This document shows positions 54,401 through 64,000 of a DNA stretch of 64,000 nt, in pieces. The stretch is from Quillaja saponaria (taxonomy: Eukaryota; Streptophyta; Magnoliopsida; Fabales; Quillajaceae): assembly GCA_029379385.1 (NCBI GenBank), contig CM055605.1:18821001-18885000 (forward strand), given 5' to 3'. The stretch's first letter is position 1. Each line of letters opens with the position of its first letter. The translations under genes and the position numbers were made by a program. Below the pieces are notes generated by a model, which worked only from the letters and a program-made list of their open reading frames with translations, had not been told where the DNA came from and did no database searches.

Positions 54401-54529
54401 CTTTGCATGTGATTTATAATTTTCCAGTTTATCTGGGATCAAGGAAGAGATAATAAAACAAGTTACACATATAATTCATAAAATGGAAGAGACGCATGAG
54501 AAATGAAAAAGCAGAGAAAAAATGACATG
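51417..54529. other. NLR upstream region and AT-rich intergenic sequence
   Basis: A TATA-like CTATATATG (minus strand) lies near 51510-51520, about 100 bases before the NLR ATG. No gene was recognised beyond. An open frame at 52588-52770 (-) ends in a Gln/Ala-rich peptide after a plausible AG acceptor, but it has no recognised family. Confidence 0.4.
53093..53200 (+). mobile_element. Helitron-like ends, degenerate
   Basis: A TCTACCTATATTTATCCTAT start preceded by A (53132), followed by a TATAAAAAAGTGAATTAAGA-type stretch, resembles plant Helitron 5' ends. Just before it, GCACGCGAGAGCGTGAGTGA forms a small hairpin like a Helitron 3' tail lacking the final CTAG. This suggests adjacent or nested old insertions. 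Confidence 0.35.
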
Positions 54530-54537
54530 AATAAATG

Positions 54538-56121
54538 GAGGGGTTTTGGACAGAAGGGTCCAAAACATATGGTTTTTGGACAGAATAATAAATTTTTTAG
54601 TTTAATAGTCAGAATAGGGTAAAGTCTGAAACCGTGTTTTCAAAACACAGTTTCTGGGTCTGACCTGGCATGCCAACTCACCCCATTGACTAAATCAAAC
54701 ACTTGCGCGTGATACGTGAGTGACAGATGAAATTTGCAGGCTACCCTGCAGCACTGCAGCATTGCAGGGTAGCCTGCATTGCTAGGCAGCTTTCACGTCC
54801 CCCCCCTCCCATGTCAATAATTCTTTTTCCCTCTCCCATTAATATATTAATATATATATATATATTAATTACATTAAACCATATAAATACAATAATTAAC
54901 TTGTTTTATTGTACATAATAATCATATTAAAACATAAAAACTTTCAAAAAAATATTTTTCATGAGTTTTGTAAAAAATTTATGAGTTTTTGAATTTTTTT
55001 TAAAATATATGATAATTTAGAAGTGAGTTTTGGTGAAATATATGATAATTTTTAAATTAAAATTTTTATTACATGATATTTTTAAAATTTAAAATATATA
55101 GTAAGTTTTTAATTTATATTATAATATTTTATAAATTTAAAGTATATGATAATTTTAAAACTTTAGAATTTTTAATTTTTGAAATTTTTTTAATTTTATC
55201 AAAAATATTTGTAAAATTCATGATATCTTTTAAATATAAAGTATATGTTAATTTATATATTTATAGTTTATGATTTATTTAAATTTTAAAATGTATGATA
55301 AATTTTAAAGTGTATAATAATAATATGAAATTAGAAATATATGATAAATTTTAAATTTATAGTGTATGACAGTTTTTAGATTTTTAAATTTGGTATGTTT
55401 AGAATTTAAGATTTTTGATAATTTTTTAATTCTATAGTGTATCATAAATTTTTTTATTAAAGTTTATGATATTTTAAAATTCAAGATACTGCACATTATT
55501 AAATTTTACTATATTTTTTTAATTTAAAATATATAATTGTTTTACTAAAAATAATTTTTTTTAAAGTATATAAAAATTTGCAAGGATTTAGTAAAAATTT
55601 GACTATAGCCACCGACAAACTTTAATAAACTTTAATAAAAATTCAAAAACTCATAAAATTTTTACAAAACTCACGAAATATAAAAATTTGAAAATTTTTA
55701 TGTTTTAATATGATTATTATGTACAATAAAACAAGTTAATTATTGAATTTATATGATTTAATCAAATTAATATATGTATTAATATATTAATGGGAGAGGG
55801 AGAAGGAATTTTTGACAGGGGAGTGGGAGGGGTCCTGGACGTTGCTGCCTAGCAATGCAGGCTACTGCAAATTTTTGTCCCCTGCGTGAGGACAAAAATA
55901 CAAATGAAACCGGCTTTTCAAAAGCCGGTTTCATCTGTCACTCGCGTACCACGAGCCAATACTTGATCTGGCCAATGAGGTGAGTTGGCATGCCAGGTCG
56001 GACCTAGAAACCGTGTTTTGAAAACACGGTTTCAGACTTTACCTTATTATGGCTATTAAACTAAAAAAATTACCATTCTGTCCAAAAACCATATATTTTG
56101 GACCATTCTGTCCAAAAATCC
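54538..56121. mobile_element. Long fold-back transposon (MULE-like)
   Basis: The two ends are inverted copies over more than 300 bases, and the inversion continues with gaps into the AT-rich middle. Shared pieces, one per arm in opposite sense, include TTTTTGGACAGAAT, TCTGAAACCGTGTTTTC, TGGCATGCCAACTCACC and GTGACAGATGAAA. The flanks carry AATAAATG on both sides (54530-54537 and 56122-56129), 8 bases, or 9 with one mismatch. The middle (55000-55630) is a degenerate tandem of ATATGATAATTTT-like units. No transposase is encoded. A long inverted repeat with an 8-9 base duplication points to a Mutator-like non-autonomous element; hAT is the alternative. Confidence 0.7.
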
Positions 56122-56529
56122 AATAAATGAATATGTTCGTTGTAAAAGTAAAATAAATTTGAGTTAATCATGAACTACTTTGACGAAGCAATCAAGTCAT
56201 ATATTAAAGGGTGACATTGAAGCTCTATCAAACAAAAAGACAGGTTCTTCTAAAATTTATGTCATTTTGTGGATATTGAAAAGATATTTAAATATTTCCT
56301 CTTAAGTTACGAAACTAAGGATAATAGCAGGGGATGAAGCAGAGGATATGAGAAGCAACAGAGAAGGCTGTGATAATTGGGGTCTCTAGGCTGAAACCGG
56401 GCCTTGCAGACCTGGCTTTATCAGGTAAAAACTAGGTATTCAAAACTCGGTTTTATCCCAAACATCATGCAACTTGTATAATCTGGCGTTGAGCAGACAC
56501 TAAAAACCGAGTGTTGAACACCCTGTTTT
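54628..56529. repeat. 27-bp near-palindromes (right cluster)
   Basis: Six sites: 54628-54654, 55906-55932, 56007-56033, 56393-56419, 56428-56454 and 56503-56529. The second and third are perfect: arms GAAACCGGCTTTT/AAAAGCCGGTTTC and GAAACCGTGTTTT/AAAACACGGTTTC around a single base. The first three lie in the arms of the fold-back element; the last three lie between it and the extensin segment. Confidence 0.85.
54736..54777. repeat. Perfect 15-bp hairpin
   Basis: Arms GCAGGCTACCCTGCA (54736-54750) and TGCAGGGTAGCCTGC (54763-54777) around a 12-base loop that contains CTGCAG. It occurs only in the left arm of the fold-back element; the right arm has a shorter version near 55855. Confidence 0.9.
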
Positions 56530-57830
56530 AAGAAATACCCCTTTCACGTAACTTATTTTAGAATCCATCATTAATTTGGGCTTTGAGTTTTATGTGAAGA
56601 TTTTGAATTAGAGTATCTTATTATTCTTAATTAGAATTGTAGACAATGAGAGCAGCTTATAAAAGAAAGGCCCGATTCATTGATAAAATCCATTTAGAAT
56701 TGAGCCTTTCTATTCAAAGGAAGAATAACTGGACTTTTCGAATTGTTATAATTGTTGTTTAATTATTTTGACTTAGTGAAGTTAAATGGCCAACTTTAGC
56801 CCAAACCCATTTAACTTTTCTGTTCCAGTTTCTCATAATTATTTGGTTTTTTTTTTTTTTTTTCAAAGTTTGTGGGGAACGCGGTGATGAATTCACGGCC
56901 TAAGTGAAGAGGAGAATCTTAGACTTGATAGGATGGGGTGATGAGCTATGCTATTTGAATTATACTGGAACTAATAAATAATTATTTGTTTTTTGAATGC
57001 ATGCTACACAAATATTTTTGCTCATACTAATAAATAATTAATTGGCAGCAGTTGGAGCTCATAATTTTTCTTAATATAATAAGGATTTGTTTGCTTCGTG
57101 TACGTAACTGTACCTTTTTATATATTGGCACATAACAACTTGACTACTTGTAATGTATCTAATCTTAATATTAACAATTTTTCAGTACAATCTTAAAATT
57201 AAATAATAACTCTTTGAAGAAATAGTTTATAATACTATATATTAACCCTTTTGATTATAATTAACTGGTAAATTAGGCTCAAATTTGTACACTTACCATC
57301 TCTCTCTACATATATTATTAAAATCTCAAAATCTAGTCGGTCTAAGTAACACCATCTTCAATTACAATATATCTGTTGATTAATTGCTACATTGCATGCT
57401 ATGATCCATCTAATCTACAGATTTAGTTTTCACCACCGACAGTTTATAATTAATCTAGAAACTTGTCATTTTGTTGTGAAAATATAAATAAATGAGTGAT
57501 TAAGTTTCTTGTATGCAAGCTTCCCTGTTTGACTTTAAGCAATTTTTCCCCTTCATGCCAAAAGCTAGCAATAATTTTATCCACTCATAAATGCTATTTT
57601 CATTACACCACTTTACCTACTCCTCTTTCTTGACAATAATTTTGACTCATTTATGGACAAGATTGTATAATGGGAAACAACACAATCACACTAAGTTGAA
57701 GAAAAACAATACCATGGTTTAGATTTGGAGAATAATGTTAAATTAAACCATATTAATCATATCCAGGCTGTTATTATAATATTTAATTTTATAAGGAAAA
57801 TATATGATTGAGATGATAAGAAATGACAAG

Positions 57831-57838
57831 TATATATA
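57831..57838 (+). promoter_or_regulatory. TATA box of extensin copy 2
   Basis: TATATATA lies 83 bases before the extensin ATG. The surrounding leader is like that of copy 1, but with a short CATAGCAC triplication before the ATG (57899-57918). Confidence 0.55.
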
Positions 57839-57920
57839 TGGGATTAGCTCTTAGCATTCAACCATACCATTTAACAATTCTTCTTCTTAAGATCTATAGC
57901 ACCATAGCACCATAGCACCA

Positions 57921-58769
57921 ATGACAATATTGCAATGGCCTCTACTTGTTTATGGCCTGGCATTTTGCATGATTTCCACTGCTGTGGTTTCCAATAACCC
58001 ATACATTTATTCTTCCCCTTCACCATTATTCTATTTTCCTGAACCTTACTACAACCATCCACCTTTTCAGTTTCCATTACCCCCATTCCATTTTGAACAC
58101 CCACCTTACTATACTTACACTTCTCCTCCACCACCTTATATTTACAAAACACCACCTCCTCCATACTATTCACCACCACCACCACCTTCAGTTCACAAAT
58201 CACCACCTTATATTTACAAATCACCGCCACCACCATCACCTTCACGACATCCTCCATACATCTACAAATCGCCACACCCGCCTTCCCCATTACCCCCACC
58301 TCCTTATGTCAAGAAATCCCCTCCTCCACACTCCCCATCATCACCTCATCCATATGTCTACAAGTCTCCACCCCCGCCATCTCCATCACCACCCCATCCA
58401 TATCTCTACAAATCACCTCCTCCACCTTCTCCATTGCCTCCTCCCCCATACGTCTACAACTCACCACCCCCTCATTATGTCTATAAATCACCACCTCCAC
58501 CTTCTCCATCACCTCCTCCTCCATATGTTTACAAGTCCCCACCACCATCCTCTCCATCACCACCACATTCTTACGCCTATAAATCACCTCCCCCGCCATC
58601 TCCTCCTCCACCATATGTCTATATTTCTCCACATCCTCCATTGTTGTCACCTTGTCCTCCTTGTGTCGAAAAATCCCCACTACCACCGTCTTCATTTCCA
58701 TTTCCCCATCGGCTACCTCACCACCCTTACCCCTACTACTCAGTGCCCCCACCGCCAAAAGGCTATTGA
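57921..58769 (+). CDS. Extensin-like hydroxyproline-rich cell-wall protein, copy 2
   Basis: The paralogue of the 29860 gene: 282 residues in a single exon, with the same signal peptide (one change, VVVAN to AVVSN at the cleavage region) and the same order of SPPPP, YVYK and YIYK repeats, ending [12 protein letters not shown]. It lacks seven residues (AFPSPPP) present in copy 1 near residue 72. Point differences mostly change His/Pro/Ser inside repeats (for example SPHPPSP for SPPPPSP), so the frame and cross-link tyrosines are kept. It appears functional. Its 3' flank is broken about 650 bases downstream by an LTR element. Confidence 0.93.
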   Translation: MTILQWPLLVYGLAFCMISTAVVSNNPYIYSSPSPLFYFPEPYYNHPPFQFPLPPFHFEHPPYYTYTSPPPPYIYKTPPPPYYSPPPPPSVHKSPPYIYKSPPPPSPSRHPPYIYKSPHPPSPLPPPPYVKKSPPPHSPSSPHPYVYKSPPPPSPSPPHPYLYKSPPPPSPLPPPPYVYNSPPPHYVYKSPPPPSPSPPPPYVYKSPPPSSPSPPHSYAYKSPPPPSPPPPYVYISPHPPLLSPCPPCVEKSPLPPSSFPFPHRLPHHPYPYYSVPPPPKGY

Positions 58770-59417
58770 TATTAAATATTCTACATCTGGTCACCTTAGT
58801 TTTCATATGATTTGGAAGTTAATTTATTTTCTGCAATAACTTTTCTTCCTTTAATTGGATGTCATGTACGTGTGAGTATCAACTTTAGCATTATATTAAT
58901 TTTCATTTTTGAGCTTCTTGTAACTGATAAGGATTTGTACGCATAATGTGTAAAACTGATGTAGTCAGTCATTGTAATCTATTTGGAAGTTTTAATATAT
59001 ATTGTTATGTTATATATCAGTTACTGTGAACCAAAAAAATCAAATTCTTTATGATTATTATCTTTTAGGAGTACTAACTTAAGATACATATTTAATTTGA
59101 AGGAAATAAACTTCACAAACATATATTTTAGATTCTGTTTTAATTTAATGAATATGTCTTAATTAAAAATTCAATAAATAAAAAATTAATCTTGAATGAA
59201 TTTATAATAAAAAGAAATGTGAATGATTAAAATATAAATTAGTATAATGGTAAAGACAAAAACAGTAAATAAGCAGTAAACTTTTTATTCTACTAAGGAA
59301 AGTCCTTTATTGTGTTTTATGTTCATCTAAAATTTAATTATTTTGATGGTTGAGATTTTAAGAAAATAGTATAAATGGTTAAAAATAAAAGAATTGTAGA
59401 AATTCTACCAATAAGAA

Positions 59418-59895
59418 TGTTAACATAGGAAAATACTCATCCAATAATGATATGCCAAGTGACACAAATGATATATATGCATAACTGGCAAAGCACATAA
59501 ATTACAACATAATTACCTTATCAATTTTATAACATACGTCATTATCGCTCATTATTATATAACAGACTAATTTGAATTATAACTCTCAACATTAATATTA
59601 TAACAGATGCCATTATCGCATATTATTATTATAACGGACGTCATTATTATTGTAACGGACGTCATAACTATTGTGATTAACACAACTCATATATAAAGAG
59701 GCTCAAAACCTCAAAAGATAACAGGTTGTTCTCTACAACTCATACTTTTTTTTATAGCATTTTAACTTATTTACTCTGATTATACTGACTTTGGCATTAG
59801 AGTTTTTCTAGGTCCAGAGGACCGCCCTCTTCACATATTGCAGGTCAGATTGATACGTGGAGAACACTTCAGCCTGGTCAAATCCAGACTAAACA
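59418..59895 (+). repeat. 5' LTR
   Basis: 478 bases, TG...CA, with a TATATAAAG box near 59690 and several ACGGACGTCAT units that form a small internal repeat (59636-59671). Confidence 0.92.
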
Positions 59896-60568
59896 TTGGC
59901 ACCGTTTGTGAGAACCCATATGATTTGGGTTTTCTGATATCCACAAACCCTTCAAGATGGATTTGAAATCCTTGCAACCAAACGATACACACATCAAACT
60001 GTGGAGCTGATTTTGTGCACTTTCTAAATATCCAAATCACAAGAAAAAGTGCCTAAAGCATGCAAAAAACTGCCTCCATCAAATTTGTGGTGCACCTCCA
60101 CCCTACAAGGTTAGATGTTTTTTCAATCAAAATCAGATCTGTTCTCCTATGATAGCTAAGCATCAAAGTAACTACATCTTGCTAACTTTTCGCATCCTAT
60201 TTGAAGTTTAATTTGAAACTTAATCCTTTTGGTACATGGATGGGAAATTTTTATTGCATTAAAATAAATACGTATAATATAAATATTTATTATTATGAAC
60301 TTATTTATCTTCTGCAAGTCCAAGCTTGATTTTTATCAAGACTTTTTGTACACATACTTTGCAATCAATTGTCTCACATGTGAAGCAAACAACAAAAATT
60401 CACTTCCGTGAGTGAAAGGAGTAGTACCACCAAAGATGAAACTGAAAGACCCACAAGAAAGCTCTTCCTCATTCCCCTTGGAAATTCAGAGGAACCCAAC
60501 CAACTTTCTGATGAAATCAAATTGACAATTTTGTTGTGAAATTTTGAATTTAAAGACAAAAAGGAATA

Positions 60569-60659
60569 ATGTTCTGCAAGAATGGTATTGGTGCCACAGA
60601 AGAAGAATGAAGCGTTTCCTGTATATCTGAATGTTTATGATCTCACGCCGATTAATGGT
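60569..60659 (+). pseudogene. Captured 5' fragment of a PPPDE/DeSI-like gene
   Basis: Inside the LTR element, sense strand, a fragment encodes MVLVPQKKNEAFPVYLNVYD followed by LTPING, the conserved N-terminus of plant deSI-like (PPPDE) deSUMOylating-peptidase homologues. An upstream ATG-TTC-TGC gives MFC-, as in the family start, but is one base out of frame. The match ends right after ING, before the catalytic His/Cys region. Upstream sequence (about 60370-60568) is non-repetitive and may be the captured 5' UTR. It has no function on its own. Confidence 0.75.
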
Positions 60660-62589
60660 TGAATGTGAATCGAGCCAGTGTCAGGCATCAAAGCTGCTTG
60701 GCTTCACTTTAACTGCTCAACTTCAGGCAGCTTGGCTCAACTCCCAAGCAGTTTGACTCATTTGTCCTGCTTAAACATGTGGGCTCTGTCAGGTTAGCAA
60801 ATTTTCTCTTTATACATGCAAGTTAATGCTCATAAAAACAAATTTATGGATATATGTTTAGAAATTAGAATTTTCATTGATAACCATAAAAGAAAAATGG
60901 AGGCGTTGATACTTCTGTAGAAGCCTACAACACATTATTTATTTATTTCCTTAATCAAAGGATTAAGCCAAACACATATATTTGGTTTAAAAAAGCATCG
61001 TGGCTATATATTTGGTTTGACAAAAATGTGGAGGAAAACAAGATAAATGTGGATTTGAAAGATATGCTACTTGGATGAATTAATTAAATGCAAGTTGATT
61101 CTTACTTTTCGTGTTTGGTGGCTGTTACTAGTGTTATTGCGTCACTTGTCTATAGCATATAGATAATAACACATGTTAGTACATTACCATAATAAGGTCC
61201 ATAACGATTGCATGGAGATAAAAGGACCAATGCAATTTGTTGGGGTGGGGTGACCTAGAACATTATTGCTTAATTATTCTTAAATGCCTTGCCATTATTA
61301 TTATATAATATAATAATTGTCCAAGTTTAAATTCAAACATTATCCATCACATTCAATTATTCTTAATTGCCTTGCCATTTTTGTCTTCCCTTAGTATTAT
61401 TGCATTTAATCACTTTTTAATCTTGTGATAAATGTTAAATATCTAAAATTGATCCTCATTCAAATATATATTCCTCAATCTCTAGTTTACATGATCAGTA
61501 TCTCGAGTTGAATTCCTATATGCATAATAATTGCCTAAATATTTCGGGATTATTGTATATGGGCCCTCAAATTTTTATATTCTCATATAAATGACCTATA
61601 TGATAATAAAAAATAAAAAAAATCATAGATAAGTCCCTAAATTCTATATGATTATATAGATGGCCTAATTAATTTTATAATTTTACGAATATGTCCTTAG
61701 ACTTATAATTGCATGTTTAAAAAAATATATGTAAATATCCTTATTAAAAAAATAAGGAAAGATCATAAATGATTATACATTAAATGCTTGGTTGGCACAT
61801 CTTTTTAATACAAATTTGTAGCCTTACAATCAGCATTTACAAATTGCTTATTAAAATTTTCTTAAATTTCATTAATTACCTACTTAAATGCTCATGAAAG
61901 AGAAAAAAATGCATGTTAAATGTGCATTTTATTATAACCACAAATGTGATTGAATGTCAAATTCTTAAAGTTGAATATAATGACTCTTAATTTTATATTA
62001 AATTGCCTAAGTGATTTATTGCTCATCAAAGAAACATAACATATGTCTTAAATTAACATTGTATTGCCTATTAACTAAGTTTTGAATTTCATAATTGACT
62101 ATTTAAATTTTCATTAATATATATATATATATATATATTTTACATATATCACTTGAATTTGTATTATGTTTTCACTTAAATTTGTATTAAATACAAATTA
62201 AAAACTCTATTTATTGGTTGTTAGTATGATTTAAATATCATACAATTATGTTGGCTCACATGAAATTACTTAATTATAGTCACACATTCTTAAATTTGTA
62301 TTAAATACAAATTAAAAACTCTATTTATTGGTTGTCAATGTGATTTAAATATCATACAATTATGTTTGCTCATATGAAATTACTTAATTGTAGTCAATTA
62401 TTGACCATTGAATAGCTATTATATATTTTTATATAATATTGATTTATTGTTATTAAATCTTACATTTATTGCAAAATTGCTTAAATTGTCTTGTAAATTT
62501 TATTAAATGCCTATACAAAGGGAAAATAATAGGCAAATTTGACTAAATCTTTTATGTACTCGGGAATCGTCAACTTGACTACTTAATAC
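60660..62589. other. Internal non-coding part of the LTR element
   Basis: AT-rich, without gag or pol motifs in any frame. It contains a CAGCTTGGCT/AAGCAGTTTGACTC-type stretch near 60690-60750 and an AT dinucleotide run at 62114-62138. Confidence 0.5.
62175..62402. repeat. 114-bp tandem duplication in the LTR element
   Basis: Units start at 62175 and 62289 with CTTAAATTTGTATTAAATAC and continue with CTCTATTTATTGGTTGT and ATCATACAATTATGTT. Only a few bases differ. Confidence 0.88.
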
Positions 62590-63085
62590 GTTGTGAGAGC
62601 TCAACTCAATCAAGGAGCCAAGAGCTTAAAACAACCAAAGAGCCAAGTGCTCAATTCAATCAAAGAGCCAAGTGCACAATTCAATCAAAGAGCCAATAGC
62701 TCAAAGTAATCAAAGAGTCAAGAGCTCAAAGAGCCAAGAGCTCAAAACAATCAAAGAGCAAAGAGCCAAGTGCTCAACTTAATCAAGGAGCCAAGAGTTC
62801 AAAACAACCAAAGAGCCAAGAGCTCAAAACAACCAAAGAGTCAAGAGCTCAAAGAGCCAAGAGCTCAAAGCAATCAAAGAGCCAAGAGCTCAATTCAATC
62901 AAAGAGCCAAGAGCTTAAAGCAATCAAAGAGCAAAATGCTCAACTCAATTAAAAAGAAAAGAGCCAAGAGCTCAACTCAATCAAGGAGCAAATAGCTCAA
63001 ATCAATCAAGGAGCCAAGAGCTCAAAGCAATGAAGGAGCCAAGAGTTCAACTTAATCAAAGAGCCAAGAGCTCATCAAATGAAAA
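62590..63085. repeat. Tandem array, unit about 24 bases (CAAAGAGCCAAGAGCTCAA)
   Basis: About twenty degenerate units built from AATCAAAGAGCCAAGAGCTC with CAACTCAATC or CAAAGCAATC links. The open frame at 62770-62952 is a by-product of the array. It sits just before the 3' LTR. Confidence 0.9.
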
Positions 63086-63336
63086 AGGGCGAGCTCAGAG
63101 CTACCCTAAAAATAAAAAAAATAAAAAAAATGAGCTAAGAGCTCATAAAAAAGAAAGGGCGAGTTAAGAGCTACCCTAAAAATAAAATAAAGGAATGAGC
63201 TAAAAGCTACATTCGAAAATTGAGCTAATGTAGCACACAAAACAAGCTTAAGTTTGCAAATGAATTCAAAAATAAATCAATCCCTGTAGATACATTTCAG
63301 TTCGTGAATACACGCACTAGTTTTTTCGAGGACAAG

Positions 63337-63814
63337 TGTTAACATAGGAAAATACCCATCCAATAATGATATGCCAACTGACACAAATGACATATATGCA
63401 TAACTGGCAAAGCACATAAATTATAACATAATTACCTTATCAATTTTATAACATACATCATTATCGCTCATTATTATATAACAGACTAATTTGAATTATA
63501 ACTCTCACCATTAATATTAAAACGGATGCCATTATCGCCCATTATTATTATAACAGACGTCATTATTATTGTAACGGACGTCATAACTATTGTGATTAAC
63601 ACAACTCCTATATAAAGAGGCTCAAAACCTCAAAAAATAACAGGTTGCTCTTTACAACTCATACTTTTTTTTATAGTTTTTTAGCTTATTTACTCTGATT
63701 ATACTAACTTTGGCATCAGAGTTTTTCTAGGTCCAGAGGACCGCCCTCTTCACATATTGCAGGTCAGATTGATACGTGGAGGACACCTCAGCCTAGTCAA
63801 ATCCAGACTTAACA
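63337..63814 (+). repeat. 3' LTR
   Basis: 478 bases, matching the 5' LTR throughout. The stretch before it (TTCGAGGACAAG) is only weakly purine-rich, so the polypurine tract is not a clear one. Confidence 0.92.
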
Positions 63815-63819
63815 AAGAA

Positions 63820-64000
63820 TATTCTAAAAGAGCCAGATCCCTACATTTTAAGCTTAGAATTTATTTATTATTAATTTTTTTTATAAAAGGCCCAATACAT
63901 TATATTGAAAAAAAAAAAAAAGATAGTGCAACCTGAGATAAGATTATGCTTATTCTATTCAAAATCATGTTAATAACTAGCCCTATTAAGCTATCATCAC
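63820..64000. repeat. Continuation of segmental duplication copy 2
   Basis: It resumes the match to 31379-31545 after the LTR insertion: TATTCTAAAAGAG, ACATTTTAAGCTTA, AGATAAGATTATGCTTA. The window ends inside it. Confidence 0.8.

Larger units (their letters stand above)
56514..59417. repeat. Segmental duplication, copy 2 (extensin segment)
   Basis: Same orientation as 28431-31545. Homology resumes after the LTR element at 63820 and runs to the right edge, where similarity weakens. Small indels separate the copies, including one in the coding region. Confidence 0.93.
59418..63814 (+). mobile_element. Non-autonomous LTR retrotransposon
   Basis: Two 478-base LTRs, 59418-59895 and 63337-63814, begin TGTTAACAT and end TTAACA/TAAACA; by eye they differ at about two dozen positions. 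Target duplication AAGAA flanks the element (59413-59417, 63815-63819). The empty site survives in the paralogous segment near 31374. The primer-binding site starts at 59896 with TTGGCACCGTTTGTGAGAAC, the type seen in Ty3/gypsy elements. The inside (3.4 kb) has no gag or pol frame, so it depended on another element. It carries a host-gene fragment and tandem arrays. Confidence 0.93.

Noticed and set aside
54727..55273. Open frames in the fold-back element
   Set aside because: They lie in inverted arms and AT-rich tandem sequence, with low-complexity products.
57871..58839. Long open frames overlapping extensin copy 2
   Set aside because: Same artefact as in copy 1; the paralogous frames differ by frameshifts, unlike the extensin frame.
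62770..62952. 60-codon frame in the LTR element
   Set aside because: It is a translation of the 24-base tandem array, not a gene.
1..64000. CRISPR arrays, operons, phage or bacterial features
   Set aside because: The window is plant nuclear DNA with spliced genes. The direct repeats found are transposon or tandem repeats without regular spacers.

Overview
This window is nuclear DNA from a flowering plant, most likely a eudicot. The genes are intron-rich and AT-rich, the TATA-binding protein is of the plant type, and the window holds proline-rich extensins, a CC-NB-ARC-LRR resistance gene and a variety of plant transposable elements. No species is assigned. Coordinates of spliced exons were worked out by hand from GT/GC-AG boundaries and reading-frame continuity; there is no transcript support.

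Region by region. 1-2225 (-): the 5' five exons of an 11-beta-hydroxysteroid-dehydrogenase-like short-chain dehydrogenase (HSD/steroleosin type), running off the left edge, with a complete tRNA-Asn(GTT) in its second intron on the opposite strand. 3240-about 16300 (-): a complete TATA-binding protein gene (200 aa, eight coding exons plus one that supplies only the last base of the stop), with very long first introns filled with transposon debris, including a small LTR-pair (TRIM-like) element. 19399-24929 (-): a nuclear gene for a UPF0301/AlgH-like (DUF179) protein, probably plastid-targeted. 28431-31545 and 56514-64000: two copies of one segment, each carrying an extensin-like gene on the + strand (289 and 282 aa). 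35857-36115 (-): a broken OCTOPUS/UPF0503 fragment. 38500-40540: decayed retroelement remains. 42083-47736: a tandem array of about 2.2-2.5 kb units, each ending in the last 25 codons of an NLR gene. 47942-51416 (-): an almost full-length CNL resistance gene inactivated by a nonsense codon and a frameshift. 54538-56121: a 1.6 kb fold-back element with very long inverted arms. 59418-63814: a non-autonomous LTR retrotransposon inserted in the second extensin segment with a clear 5 bp target duplication; it carries a captured piece of a PPPDE/DeSI-like host gene.

The most unusual signal is a family of 27 bp near-palindromes (13 bp arms around one central base) found at nine sites in two clusters, 27.9-28.1 kb and 54.6-56.5 kb. 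The outer bases are shared (GAAACCG...CGGTTTC), while the inner bases differ from copy to copy yet mostly still pair. The left breakpoint of the extensin duplication lies at or next to the centre of one of these palindromes. The other clear stories are NLR decay by tandem duplication plus nonsense mutation, and the paralogous empty site that proves the LTR insertion.
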